A stretch of DNA of 64,000 nt, taken from contig NZ_QJRF01000030.1 in the NCBI RefSeq assembly GCF_013393345.1, positions 124,001 through 188,000 of the forward strand, written 5' to 3'. The position numbers and the translations under genes are program-made. This document shows, in pieces, positions 1-8,293 of the stretch. Each line of letters begins with the position of its first letter. Position 1 is the stretch's first letter. The notes below the pieces were generated by a model. It made no database searches. It had not been told where the DNA came from and worked only from the letters and a program-made list of their open reading frames with translations. Origin of the DNA: Pseudomonas taiwanensis. GTDB taxonomy: Bacteria > Pseudomonadota > Gammaproteobacteria > Pseudomonadales > Pseudomonadaceae.

Positions 1-940
1 TCGACCACTTTCGGTTGACGAGTTTAAGTCTGGCAATACCGATCTGACAAAAGCTCTTTGTGACTCGATTGCTGAGCTTGGCAAGCCCATACCTGTGCTT
101 TTTTCTTCTTCAATACAGGCGGAGTTGCCGAATCCTTACGGCAGTAGCAAGCTTCAGGCCGAAGACGAAATCAAGGCTCTGGCGAAGCGTAGTGGCTCTC
201 CCGTCTATCTGTTCCGACTGCCAAACGTATTCGGAAAATGGGCCAGGCCGAACTACAATTCTGCCGTTGCAACATTTTGCCATAATATCGCTCGCAATAT
301 CCCCATTCAAATCAATGATGCCGCCGCGAAAGTACGTCTTGTATACATTGATGATGTCATGGCTCGTTTTGTAGATGTCATGGATGGGCGAGTGAATGAA
401 GAGTCGTTCGTCACAGTTGAGCCTGAGTATCACGCAACAGTCGGCGAAATTGCCTCTCTGATTCAGTCATTCCGCAATAGCCGTAATACGTTGATAAGCG
501 AACCTGTCGGGACCGGCTTTGTTCGTGCTCTGTACTCGACTTATGTGAGTTACCTGCCGCCGGAAAGTTTCACTTATGAGGTGCCCAAACACGCTGACTC
601 GCGTGGTGTGTTTGTCGAAATGCTAAAGACTCATGATTCGGGGCAATTCTCTTATTTTACTGCGCATCCCGGTGTTACTAGAGGGGGGCACTATCATCAC
701 TCCAAAACGGAGAAGTTTCTTGTCATAAAGGGGACGGCCTGCTTCCGTTTTCGTCATATTCATTCCGGCGAATTTTATGAGCTTACTACCTCGGGTGACG
801 TGCCAGAGATAGTGGAGACCGTCCCGGGTTGGACCCACGATATAACTAACGTTGGTAGTGAAGAAATGTTAGTGATGCTATGGGCTAACGAAGTTTTTGA
901 TAGAGACCGACCGGATACCTACTCGAATCCATTGGACTGA
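1..940 (+). CDS. wbjC: UDP-2-acetamido-2,6-dideoxy-L-talose-forming reductase (WbjC/CapF/FnlB family), 5'-truncated
   Basis: The frame is open from base 2 to the TGA at 938-940, giving 312 visible residues. CapF/WbjC proteins are about 370 residues, so roughly 60 N-terminal residues (the Rossmann NAD(P) motif) lie outside the window. The visible N-terminal half is SDR-like and contains the YxxxK motif (NPYGSSK). The C-terminal ~130 residues form a cupin with a histidine-rich metal-binding stretch (HYHHSKTEKFLVIKG). In the family, the SDR domain reduces the 4-keto product of WbjB and the cupin domain acts on the preceding keto-sugar step, on the route to UDP-L-FucNAc. wbjD follows, as in P. 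aeruginosa O11. The truncation is only the window edge. Confidence 0.88.
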   Translation, partial: RPLSVDEFKSGNTDLTKALCDSIAELGKPIPVLFSSSIQAELPNPYGSSKLQAEDEIKALAKRSGSPVYLFRLPNVFGKWARPNYNSAVATFCHNIARNIPIQINDAAAKVRLVYIDDVMARFVDVMDGRVNEESFVTVEPEYHATVGEIASLIQSFRNSRNTLISEPVGTGFVRALYSTYVSYLPPESFTYEVPKHADSRGVFVEMLKTHDSGQFSYFTAHPGVTRGGHYHHSKTEKFLVIKGTACFRFRHIHSGEFYELTTSGDVPEIVETVPGWTHDITNVGSEEMLVMLWANEVFDRDRPDTYSNPLD

Positions 941-1013
941 TAAACCAATCGGCCCTTGGGTTCTTGCGTCGGATCGAGAAGATAATTCTAGAATATTGGT
1001 TTCAGGGTGTGAT

Positions 1014-2150
1014 ATGGAAGTAAGAAAGTTGAAAGTGATGACGGTTGTTGGGACTCGCCCTGAGATTATCAGGCTCTCTCGAGTCATAGCGGCGCTGGAC
1101 AGCTATTGCGATCATGTCCTAGTTCACACCGGTCAGAATTATGACTACGAACTAAATGAAATTTTCTTCCAGGACCTTGGTATCCGTAAGCCGGATTACT
1201 TTCTCAGTGCGGCCGGAGCTAGCGGTGCCGAGACGATTGGAAATGTTATTATCTCCGTTGATCGGGTGTTGAGCGAGGTAAATCCTGAAGCGCTACTGGT
1301 TCTGGGTGATACTAATAGCTGCATGGCTGTAATTCCCGCCAAGCGCCGCAAGATTCCAACGTTCCACATGGAAGCCGGAAATCGCTGCTTTGACATGCGG
1401 GTGCCTGAAGAGATTAATCGCCGCATTGTTGATCACACTGCGGATATCAACTTGACGTATAGTACCATCGCCAGAGACTACCTCTTGCGTGAAGGGCTCC
1501 CGCCTGAAATGGTCATCAAAACGGGAAGTCCGATGTTTGAGGTTCTGAATCATTATAGGGCGGGGATTGATTCATCTGATGTCCTGGATCGTCTTGGGGT
1601 TGAGGCTGGAAAGTTCTTCGTCGTGAGTGCTCATCGCGAAGAGAACGTAGATTCGGATAAGAACTTCCTTAAGCTCGTCAATGTGCTTAATTCGGTAGCG
1701 GAAAACTACGACTTACCGGTAATTGTCTCTACTCACCCGCGAACAATGAAGAGGGTTGAGGCAGTAGGAGCCAAATTCCACTCGAATATTCGATTGCTCA
1801 AGCCGCTTGGATTCAAGGACTACAACAAGCTGCAGCTCACTGCCAAGGCTGTGCTCTCGGATAGCGGTACGATCAATGAAGAAGCATCAATTCTTAATTT
1901 CCCTGCGTTGAATATCCGTGAGGCTCATGAGCGTCCCGAAGGAATGGAAGAAGCTGCTGCAATGATGGTCGGCTTGGAGGTCGATCGTGTGATGCAAGGG
2001 CTCAAGATTCTGGAGTCTCAGTCCAGTGGCGAAACTAGAGACTTGCGATTGGTCGCGGATTACAGCATGCCGAATGTTTCGGAAAAGGTTGTACGTATAA
2101 TTCACAGCTATCGTGATTATGTTATGCGGACTGTCTGGAAAAAATATTGA
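1014..2150 (+). CDS. wbjD: UDP-N-acetyl-L-fucosamine-forming 2-epimerase (non-hydrolysing, WecB-like)
   Basis: A 378-residue protein of the non-hydrolysing UDP-GlcNAc 2-epimerase family. Visible motifs are VGTRPEIIRLS near the N-terminus, HTGQNYDYELNEIFF, MEAGNRC, PEEINRRIVDH, SAHREENVD, STHPRT and SDSGTINEEAS, which line the UDP-sugar site in the family. WbjD performs the C2 epimerisation giving UDP-L-FucNAc after WbjB and WbjC. I chose ATG 1014 because the family motif then begins within about ten residues of the start; the same frame is open upstream to a GTG-like start near 897 that would overlap wbjC. It lies 73 bp after wbjC and 13 bp before wbjE, consistent with one transcript. Confidence 0.9.
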   Translation: MEVRKLKVMTVVGTRPEIIRLSRVIAALDSYCDHVLVHTGQNYDYELNEIFFQDLGIRKPDYFLSAAGASGAETIGNVIISVDRVLSEVNPEALLVLGDTNSCMAVIPAKRRKIPTFHMEAGNRCFDMRVPEEINRRIVDHTADINLTYSTIARDYLLREGLPPEMVIKTGSPMFEVLNHYRAGIDSSDVLDRLGVEAGKFFVVSAHREENVDSDKNFLKLVNVLNSVAENYDLPVIVSTHPRTMKRVEAVGAKFHSNIRLLKPLGFKDYNKLQLTAKAVLSDSGTINEEASILNFPALNIREAHERPEGMEEAAAMMVGLEVDRVMQGLKILESQSSGETRDLRLVADYSMPNVSEKVVRIIHSYRDYVMRTVWKKY

Positions 2151-2163
2151 TTCGGGTCGAACC

Positions 2164-3423
2164 ATGAGTGACAAACCCCTCAGGATTCTAGTGGTAACGC
2201 AATATTTTTGGCCAGAGAATATGCGTATAAATAACCTCGTTGAAGGGTTTGTCGCTCGAGGTCATGAAGTAACGGTATTGACTGGAGTCCCTAATTATCC
2301 CGAAGGATCGATTTTTCCGGGGTATCAGAGTGAACCTGGTGCGTATTCGGAGTACGCCGGTGCTCGAATTATAAGGGTTCCGATGCTTGCTCGCGGGAAA
2401 AGAAGCCTAACTTTAGCGCTTAATTATATTTCTTTCTTTGTGAGTGCGTCTGTTTTTGGTGTTTTCAAACTGCGCCAGCATAAATTCGACTCGGTCTTTG
2501 TGTATGCCGTTTCTCCGATCATGGCCGCCATTCCGGCATTAATTATCGGGCGGATAAAGAAGGCTCCTGTATTCATATGGGTTCTGGATCTTTGGCCGGA
2601 AACGCTCAGTGCTGTCGGCGTCGTCAAGAACGAGAAGCTCCTGGCAGTGGTGGGAAAACTCGTATCTTGGATCTACAATCGCGCCGACTATCTGTTGTTG
2701 CAGTCAAAATCATTTAGTGAAAATGTAAGAAGGTACTGCACAAAGAGCATTCGGTCGGATCGTGTAGTGTACTTCCCAAGTTGGGCCGAGGATGAGTTTA
2801 GTGGGGCTTCAGATCTGCAGTCCGACATTCTGGAGCCAGATGCGACTGTCTTTACGATCGTATTTGCCGGGAACCTCGGAGAGGCTCAGGACTTTCCCGC
2901 TATTCTTGAGGCAGCAGAATCTCTGGCAAAGGAACTCCCTGTTCGCTGGGCGATTGCCGGGGATGGGAGGGTATCGGCTTGGCTCAAGGAGCAAATAGCT
3001 TCGCGCGGTCTTTCCAACGTACTGTTACTTGGCAGGCACCCACTGGAGAAAATGCCGCCGCTTTTCGCTAGGGCTGATGCGCTTCTGGTTTCCCTGAGGA
3101 CTAACGAAGTATTCGAAAAAACCATTCCCGGAAAAGTCCAAGCATATCTGGCTTCCAATAAGCCCGTGATCGCGATGATCGACGGTGAGGCTGCTAGAGT
3201 GGTCCGAGAGTCCGGCGCGGGTATGGCTTGTCGATCTGGGGATGCGGCAGCACTGGCCGAAATCGTGCGAGCGATGGCGACGCTGTCTCCCGAAGAACGC
3301 AGCGCAATGGGAGCTTCTGGCAGACGCTTCTACTTGGAGAATTTTGCAAAATCGACACTGTTCGATCGTCTGGAAGCGCTATTTCGAAACTCCAGTTTAC
3401 GCAGGAGCGTAAGTAATGAATAG
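2164..3423 (+). CDS. wbjE: O-antigen glycosyltransferase, GT4-like (WbjE)
   Basis: A 419-residue protein with the two-lobe GT-B layout. The N-terminal acceptor lobe begins ILVVTQYFWPENMRINN; the C-terminal donor lobe has GNLGEAQDFPAIL, PLFARADALLVSL and KVQAYLASNKPVIA, typical of GT4 transferases that use UDP-activated amino sugars. It resembles WbuB/WbjE enzymes that add L-FucNAc to the lipid-linked O-unit in the cytoplasm. Start ATG 2164 places the Rossmann strand at the N-terminus. Its last codons overlap the wbjF start by 8 bp, implying translational coupling. The acceptor and linkage cannot be read from sequence. Confidence 0.82.
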   Translation: MSDKPLRILVVTQYFWPENMRINNLVEGFVARGHEVTVLTGVPNYPEGSIFPGYQSEPGAYSEYAGARIIRVPMLARGKRSLTLALNYISFFVSASVFGVFKLRQHKFDSVFVYAVSPIMAAIPALIIGRIKKAPVFIWVLDLWPETLSAVGVVKNEKLLAVVGKLVSWIYNRADYLLLQSKSFSENVRRYCTKSIRSDRVVYFPSWAEDEFSGASDLQSDILEPDATVFTIVFAGNLGEAQDFPAILEAAESLAKELPVRWAIAGDGRVSAWLKEQIASRGLSNVLLLGRHPLEKMPPLFARADALLVSLRTNEVFEKTIPGKVQAYLASNKPVIAMIDGEAARVVRESGAGMACRSGDAAALAEIVRAMATLSPEERSAMGASGRRFYLENFAKSTLFDRLEALFRNSSLRRSVSNE

Positions 3424-4381
3424 GATTCTCTTGACTGGCGCTTCCGGCTTCGTGGGGCATGCAACAGCGGAGAGGCTGGGCTCATACGAATCCGTGGACC
3501 TGAGACTGGCGACGCGCGGCCCACTCAGTTCGTCGCCGCGTTCTGCCACTTGCATTCGCTTTTCAACACTTGACGGAAATACGGATTGGGGCGCAGCCCT
3601 GCAAGATGTGAATGTTGTCGTTCATGCTGCGGCTCGCGTGCACATGATGAATGATGATGCAGTTGACCCCCTGCGGGAGTTTAGAAAAGTCAACTTTGAG
3701 GGAACTCTAAATCTCGCTCGGCAAGCGGCAAACAAGGGTGTGCGTCGCTTTATTTTTATTAGCTCGATCAAGGTTAATGGCGAGTCGACATCGACCAGTG
3801 TGCCTTTTCTTGCCGACGGTGCGCCACTGGCTGCCGACCCATATGGAATCTCCAAGATGGAAGCTGAGCAGGGGCTGCGGGTTTTGGCCATTGAGACCGG
3901 AATGGAGGTGGTCATCATCAGACCAACCCTCGTTTACGGCCCAGGAGTGAAAGCTAATTTTCTGAACATGATGCGATGGCTTCACAGAGGGGTGCCGCTT
4001 CCTTTAGGGGCAATAAACAATCGGCGCAGTCTGGTCGCATTAGATAATCTGGTGGATCTGATCCTTACCTGCATTGATCATCCTCGGGCTGGAAATCAGA
4101 CCTTCCTCGTCAGTGATGATGAGGACCTTTCAACTACCCAGTTGCTACGAAGAATGGGGTCTGCGCTTGGTACGCCTGCTCGATTGATTCCGATGCCAAG
4201 TTGGATGTTAGAGTTTGGCGCAACATTGATTGGAAAGCGGGACTATTACCAGAGGCTGTGTAGTTCGCTGCAGGTTGATATTACAAAGACTAAGGCCCTG
4301 TTGGGCTGGACTCCTCCTGTTAGTGTCGATGAAGCCCTATATAAAACTGCCAAACATTATCTGGACCAGAGCACTAAATGA
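3416..4381 (+). CDS. wbjF: NAD-dependent epimerase/4-reductase (WbjF/WbpK/WbpV-like)
   Basis: A 321-residue extended SDR. Features are the NAD(P) motif TGASGFVGHATAERL at the N-terminus, VVHAAARVHM, a Ser-containing strand (FISSIKVNGE) and the catalytic YxxxK in DPYGISKMEAE. Homologues WbpK and WbpV reduce the 4-keto sugar made by WbpM to UDP-D-FucNAc or UDP-D-QuiNAc; the stereochemical outcome cannot be decided here. A good ribosome binding site (GCAGGAG) sits at 3401 inside the end of wbjE. The stop overlaps the wbpL start (ATGA). Confidence 0.82.
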   Translation: MNRILLTGASGFVGHATAERLGSYESVDLRLATRGPLSSSPRSATCIRFSTLDGNTDWGAALQDVNVVVHAAARVHMMNDDAVDPLREFRKVNFEGTLNLARQAANKGVRRFIFISSIKVNGESTSTSVPFLADGAPLAADPYGISKMEAEQGLRVLAIETGMEVVIIRPTLVYGPGVKANFLNMMRWLHRGVPLPLGAINNRRSLVALDNLVDLILTCIDHPRAGNQTFLVSDDEDLSTTQLLRRMGSALGTPARLIPMPSWMLEFGATLIGKRDYYQRLCSSLQVDITKTKALLGWTPPVSVDEALYKTAKHYLDQSTK

Positions 4382-5403
4382 TTACCTGGTGGGTGTTTCC
4401 TATTGTTTTTGGCTGCTCACTTGTGTTGACAGCCGGGCTGCGCCACTACGCCTTGACTCGTAGTCTAATGGACATCCCGAATGCGCGCAGCTCTCATACG
4501 ATTCCCACCCCACGTGGGGGTGGAGTGGCCATAGTGCTCAGCATGATGCTCACTCTGCCCATGTTGTCTTTTGGTGGGTTGCTGGACTCTGCGTTGTTGT
4601 GGGCGTTGATTGGCTCTGGCACTTGGATCGCATTAGTGGGTTTCCTCGATGACCATGGTCATATCCCTGCCCGATGGAGATTGTTTGCGCACTTCATTGG
4701 TGCTAGCTGGGCCCTTTATTGCCTGGGTGGTTTACCTGCGTTGCCCGTGTTCGGCTTTAGCGTGGATATGGGGTGGGTTGGTAATGCACTGGCACTCGTT
4801 TATCTAGTTTGGCTGCTCAATCTGTACAATTTCATGGATGGCATCGACGGTATTGCAAGTGTAGAGGCGATATCGGTATGTCTAGGGGGTGTAACGATTT
4901 ACGCCCTTCTTGGTGAATTTTCGGAGATGAGTGTTCCCCTTCTGCTTGCCTTCGGTGTCGCTGGCTTCTTGTTCTGGAATTTTCCACCCGCGAAGATATT
5001 CATGGGAGACGCTGGAAGCGGGTTCCTCGGAATTATGTTGGGCGTGCTTTCCATCTATGCAGGCTGGATTGATTCGCAGTTGCTCTGGAGTTGGGTCATC
5101 TTACTGGGTGTTTTCGTTGTGGACTCCACCTGGACTCTGCTGCGACGCCTTATCCGGGGTGAACGAGTGTACGAGGCCCACAGGAGCCACGCCTATCAGT
5201 ACGCCGCCCGACGGTTCGCGCGGCATTTGCCTGTTACTTTGGCAGTAGGCGTGATTAACCTGTTCTGGTTGACGCCGATGGCAATCGTTGTTGGTCTGGG
5301 GTATTTAGATGGTGCGTTGGGGATGCTTGTAGCCTACGCTCCGCTCGTGGGCCTGGCCGTTCGCTTCAAGGCTGGCGAGAAGGAGGTACACTCAGCGGGC
5401 TGA
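4378..5403 (+). CDS. wbpL: O-antigen initiating glycosyl-1-phosphate transferase WbpL (WecA/MraY family)
   Basis: A 341-residue polytopic membrane protein with about ten hydrophobic helices. It carries the family's cytoplasmic motifs: the DDxxD-like VGFLDDHGHIPARWR, NFMDGIDGIA, the MGDAGSGFLG loop and the C-terminal His-rich HRSHAYQ. WbpL transfers FucNAc-1-phosphate (or GlcNAc-1-P for common antigen) to undecaprenyl phosphate at the inner membrane, the first committed step of O-unit synthesis. It is coupled to wbjF by ATGA overlap. It ends 137 bp before wbpM, a gap with no other coding sequence visible. Confidence 0.9.
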   Translation: MITWWVFPIVFGCSLVLTAGLRHYALTRSLMDIPNARSSHTIPTPRGGGVAIVLSMMLTLPMLSFGGLLDSALLWALIGSGTWIALVGFLDDHGHIPARWRLFAHFIGASWALYCLGGLPALPVFGFSVDMGWVGNALALVYLVWLLNLYNFMDGIDGIASVEAISVCLGGVTIYALLGEFSEMSVPLLLAFGVAGFLFWNFPPAKIFMGDAGSGFLGIMLGVLSIYAGWIDSQLLWSWVILLGVFVVDSTWTLLRRLIRGERVYEAHRSHAYQYAARRFARHLPVTLAVGVINLFWLTPMAIVVGLGYLDGALGMLVAYAPLVGLAVRFKAGEKEVHSAG

Positions 5404-5540
5404 AGCAGTCCCTGGGTGTGGAGGTTCCCTTTTGCGTCTTGCGAACTCTTTGAATGCAAGTCGCGGCACTACATTGGGGTTACTGCTGCTGTATTGAGGC
5501 GGACCCAGCCGTAGTGACTCAAGATAAGGATTTTTGACAA

Positions 5541-7544
5541 ATGTTGCGCGAATGGTTGTTGCGTCTGCCTCGTCGTCAAAAGCGCTTGTTGCAGCTCATA
5601 ACGGATGTGCTGCTTGTGTGGGCAGCACTCTGGCTCGCTTTCATTGTGCGTTTGGGTACTGATGAACTTGTCCATCCTTTCGGTGGGCATGCTTGGCTAT
5701 TCGTCTGCGCGCCGTTTCTTTCTATCCCAGCATTCATTCGATTTGGGATGTACAGAGCGGTCATGCGATATTTTGGAAATGATGCTCTTATTGCCATTGT
5801 TAAGGCAGTGACAATATCTACTTTATTGCTTGCGCTTGCCATCTACTGGTACCGGGATGCACCCGAGGTTATACCAAGGTCACTCGTATTCAATTATTGG
5901 TGGCTGAGCCTTGTGATGATTGGGGGGTTGCGTCTGGTAATGCGCCAATACTTCATGGGGGACTGGTTTTCGGCCACTCGTCAAGTTCCGTTCATTAACG
6001 CGGATGTTGGCGTTCCGAAGGTCGCGATATATGGGGCGGGCGCGGCGGGGAATCAACTGGTGGCGGCACTCCGACTGGGGCGAGCAATGCGGCCTGTAGC
6101 TTTCATTGACGACGATGACAGTATAGCGACCCGTGTAATTGCAGGCCTCCAAGTCTACAAGCCGAAGCATATTCAGCAGATGATCGAAGAGACTGGAGCT
6201 CAAGAGGTTCTATTAGCAGTTCCATCAGCTACCCGTGCTCGCCGACGCGAAGTGCTTTCATATCTTGAGGCATTTCCGTTGCATGTGCGTAGTGTGCCCG
6301 GCTTTATGGATCTTGCTAGCGGGCGGGTCAAGGTCGACGACATTCAGGAAGTCGATATAGCCGACTTGCTCGGACGTGACGCTGTTCCGCCACGAAAAGA
6401 GCTCTTCGAGCATTGCATCTTCGGACAAGTTGTCATGGTCACTGGCGCCGGCGGATCTATCGGCGCTGAATTGTGTCGGCAAATCGTCGGGTGCTCACCA
6501 AGAATATTGTTACTCTTCGAGCATAGTGAGTTCAATCTTTACAATATTCAGCTCGAACTCGAGCAGCGAATTCGTCGAGAGTCACTGAGCATTCAACTTG
6601 TACCTATTCTCGGATCAGTGCGCAATCAGTTACGGCTGCTCGATGTTATGCGCACGTGGGGAGTGGACACGCTGTACCACGCTGCAGCCTACAAACACGT
6701 CCCAATGGTCGAACATAACATTGCGGAAGGCGTACTGAATAACGTACTTGGTACGCTATATGCTGCGCAGGCTGCGGTTCAATCGGGAGTAAATAATTTC
6801 GTTCTTATTTCCACGGACAAAGCTGTACGGCCCACGAACGTGATGGGTAGCACCAAGCGTCTTTCCGAAATGGTTCTCCAGGCGCTCAGTCGTGAGTCGG
6901 CGCCGGTGCTTTTTGGTGACAGTGGCGCTGTTCATCGGGTCAACAAGACCCGCTTCACCATGGTCCGCTTCGGTAATGTCCTGGGCTCCTCCGGTTCGGT
7001 AATTCCCCTGTTCCGTGAGCAGATCAAGCGTGGTGGCCCGGTTACCGTTACGCATCCCAATATCACGCGTTATTTCATGACCATTCCGGAAGCTGCGCAG
7101 TTGGTGATCCAGGCGGGCTCGATGGGGCAGGGCGGGGATGTCTTCGTGCTGGATATGGGGCAGCCCGTAAAGATTGCTGAACTTGCGGAGAAGATGGTCC
7201 ATCTATCCGGCTTGACCGTCCGCTCCGATAGGAGCCCCAGTGGTGATATCGCGATCGAGTTCACTGGTTTGCGGCCAGGCGAGAAGCTTTACGAGGAGTT
7301 GCTCATTGGAGACAACGTCAGTCCCACCGATCACCCGATGATCATGCGGGCCAACGAAGAGCATCTTCCCTGGGATGCCTTCAAGCGCGTTCTTGCTGAG
7401 CTCTTCGCTGCTGTTGAGGCTGACGACTACGTCCGTGTGCGCCAACTCCTACGCGAGACCGTCAACGGTTACACCCCTGAAGAGGAAATTGTTGACTGGA
7501 TCCATCAGCAGCGACGAATTGAGCCTTCTAACTCCAGGCATTAG
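5541..7544 (+). CDS. wbpM: UDP-GlcNAc 4,6-dehydratase WbpM
   Basis: A 667-residue membrane-anchored dehydratase. The N-terminal ~120 residues hold four hydrophobic helices. A first Rossmann domain follows (VAIYGAGAAGNQLV), then the catalytic SDR domain with VTGAGGSIGAELCRQI. The active site reads RPTNVMGSTKRLSE, with Met where most SDRs have Tyr, as known for WbpM. It converts UDP-D-GlcNAc to the 4-keto-6-deoxy sugar used for FucNAc and QuiNAc. The 5' two-thirds uses AT-richer codons like the wbj genes, while the 3' end looks like the core genome. A hairpin follows 8 bp after the stop. Confidence 0.93.
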   Translation: MLREWLLRLPRRQKRLLQLITDVLLVWAALWLAFIVRLGTDELVHPFGGHAWLFVCAPFLSIPAFIRFGMYRAVMRYFGNDALIAIVKAVTISTLLLALAIYWYRDAPEVIPRSLVFNYWWLSLVMIGGLRLVMRQYFMGDWFSATRQVPFINADVGVPKVAIYGAGAAGNQLVAALRLGRAMRPVAFIDDDDSIATRVIAGLQVYKPKHIQQMIEETGAQEVLLAVPSATRARRREVLSYLEAFPLHVRSVPGFMDLASGRVKVDDIQEVDIADLLGRDAVPPRKELFEHCIFGQVVMVTGAGGSIGAELCRQIVGCSPRILLLFEHSEFNLYNIQLELEQRIRRESLSIQLVPILGSVRNQLRLLDVMRTWGVDTLYHAAAYKHVPMVEHNIAEGVLNNVLGTLYAAQAAVQSGVNNFVLISTDKAVRPTNVMGSTKRLSEMVLQALSRESAPVLFGDSGAVHRVNKTRFTMVRFGNVLGSSGSVIPLFREQIKRGGPVTVTHPNITRYFMTIPEAAQLVIQAGSMGQGGDVFVLDMGQPVKIAELAEKMVHLSGLTVRSDRSPSGDIAIEFTGLRPGEKLYEELLIGDNVSPTDHPMIMRANEEHLPWDAFKRVLAELFAAVEADDYVRVRQLLRETVNGYTPEEEIVDWIHQQRRIEPSNSRH

Positions 7545-7552
7545 TTTGTGTC

Positions 7553-7580
7553 GGGCGGTTTCTGGATGTACCGCCCTTCC
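7553..7580 (+). terminator. Stem-loop after wbpM
   Basis: GGGCGGT at 7553-7559 pairs with ACCGCCC at 7570-7576 across a 10-nt loop. The following tract (TTCCCCTT) is a weak U-run, so this may be an inefficient terminator at the end of the O-antigen operon. Confidence 0.45.
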
Positions 7581-7607
7581 CCTTACTGATGACAAGGAGT
7601 GTTCACG

Positions 7608-7931
7608 ATGTTTCGTGTGCGTATCGCCTCGCTGTTTCTCGTTCTCTGTTCCCTCTGTCTTGGCTATAGCCATGTCGCTGTGGCAGCTAAGGCTGCGCCT
7701 GCGGTGGTGGTTGATAGCTCTGCAAGCCAGGCGGGCAAGCTGAATATCAATACCGCGGACGAGTTGGCGCTGCAGGATCATATGATTGGTATCGGCGCAG
7801 CGAAGGCCAAGGCAATCGTGCAGTATCGCGAGGAGAACGGTCCCTTCTCCTCGGTAGACGACCTGCTGGAGGTCAAGGGAATTGGTGTTAAGACTCTGGA
7901 GAAGAGTCGTGACAGGTTGACCGTCGAGTAG
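7608..7931 (+). CDS. ComEA-like helix-hairpin-helix protein, exported
   Basis: A 107-residue protein with a signal peptide (MFRVRIASLFLVLCSLCLG, cleavage near VAVAA). It has two tandem helix-hairpin-helix motifs: LNINTADELALQDHMIGIG and VDDLLEVKGIGVKTLEK. The ComEA family binds double-stranded DNA in the periplasm during natural transformation, but single-domain homologues in Pseudomonas also occur without a tested role. ATG 7608 is chosen because AAGGAGT (7594-7600) sits 7 nt upstream. A strong terminator follows, so it is probably monocistronic. This is the gene found next to wbpM in P. aeruginosa. Confidence 0.85.
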   Translation: MFRVRIASLFLVLCSLCLGYSHVAVAAKAAPAVVVDSSASQAGKLNINTADELALQDHMIGIGAAKAKAIVQYREENGPFSSVDDLLEVKGIGVKTLEKSRDRLTVE

Positions 7932-7948
7932 CGTACGAGCAAATCAAG

Positions 7949-7974
7949 AGCCGGCCTTCGAGGCCGGCTTTTTG
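7949..7974 (+). terminator. Rho-independent terminator of the comEA-like gene
   Basis: AGCCGGCCT (7949-7957), loop TCG, AGGCCGGCT (7961-7969), then TTTTTG. A 9-bp GC-rich stem and U-run make this a strong terminator. The 140 bp from here to 8111 show no gene. Confidence 0.85.
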
Positions 7975-8111
7975 TTGGCTGTGCTTGCTGCTAGAGAATC
8001 GCGGCGTTGCAATTTGGATTTGAAGCGAAAGCCAAACGCTGATTCAGTGCGCTCAAAGGAGGGGAGCGAAGGGGCGAACAGCTTGGCTCTAGATGGTTTT
8101 TGCCGCCTAAA

Positions 8112-8141
8112 AGAAAAAGCCCCCGGCATGTGCCGAGGGCT
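8112..8141 (-). terminator. Terminator of the tRNA-Asn gene
   Basis: On the minus strand a stem of about 11 bp with one mismatch (8118-8128 with 8131-8141) is followed by a T-run (complement of GAAAAA at 8113-8118). It lies 7 bp downstream of the tRNA. Confidence 0.7.
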
Positions 8142-8148
8142 TTTAATT

Positions 8149-8224
8149 TGGCTCCGCGACCTGGACTCGAACCAGGGACCCAATGATTAACAGTCATTTG
8201 CTCTACCGACTGAGCTATCGCGGA
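8149..8224 (-). tRNA. tRNA-Asn (GTT)
   Basis: A 76-nt cloverleaf with encoded CCA. The acceptor stem is TCCGCGA/TCGCGGA, the D arm contains AGCTCAGTCGGTAGAGC, the anticodon loop is CTGTTAA (GTT), and the T arm contains GGTTCGAGTCC. Confidence 0.97.
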
Positions 8225-8293
8225 TCGGATGCGCGTATCTTACTGATTAGAAAGGAGAAGTCAAGCATTTGCTTGAGCTTCTCCTTTTCCACG

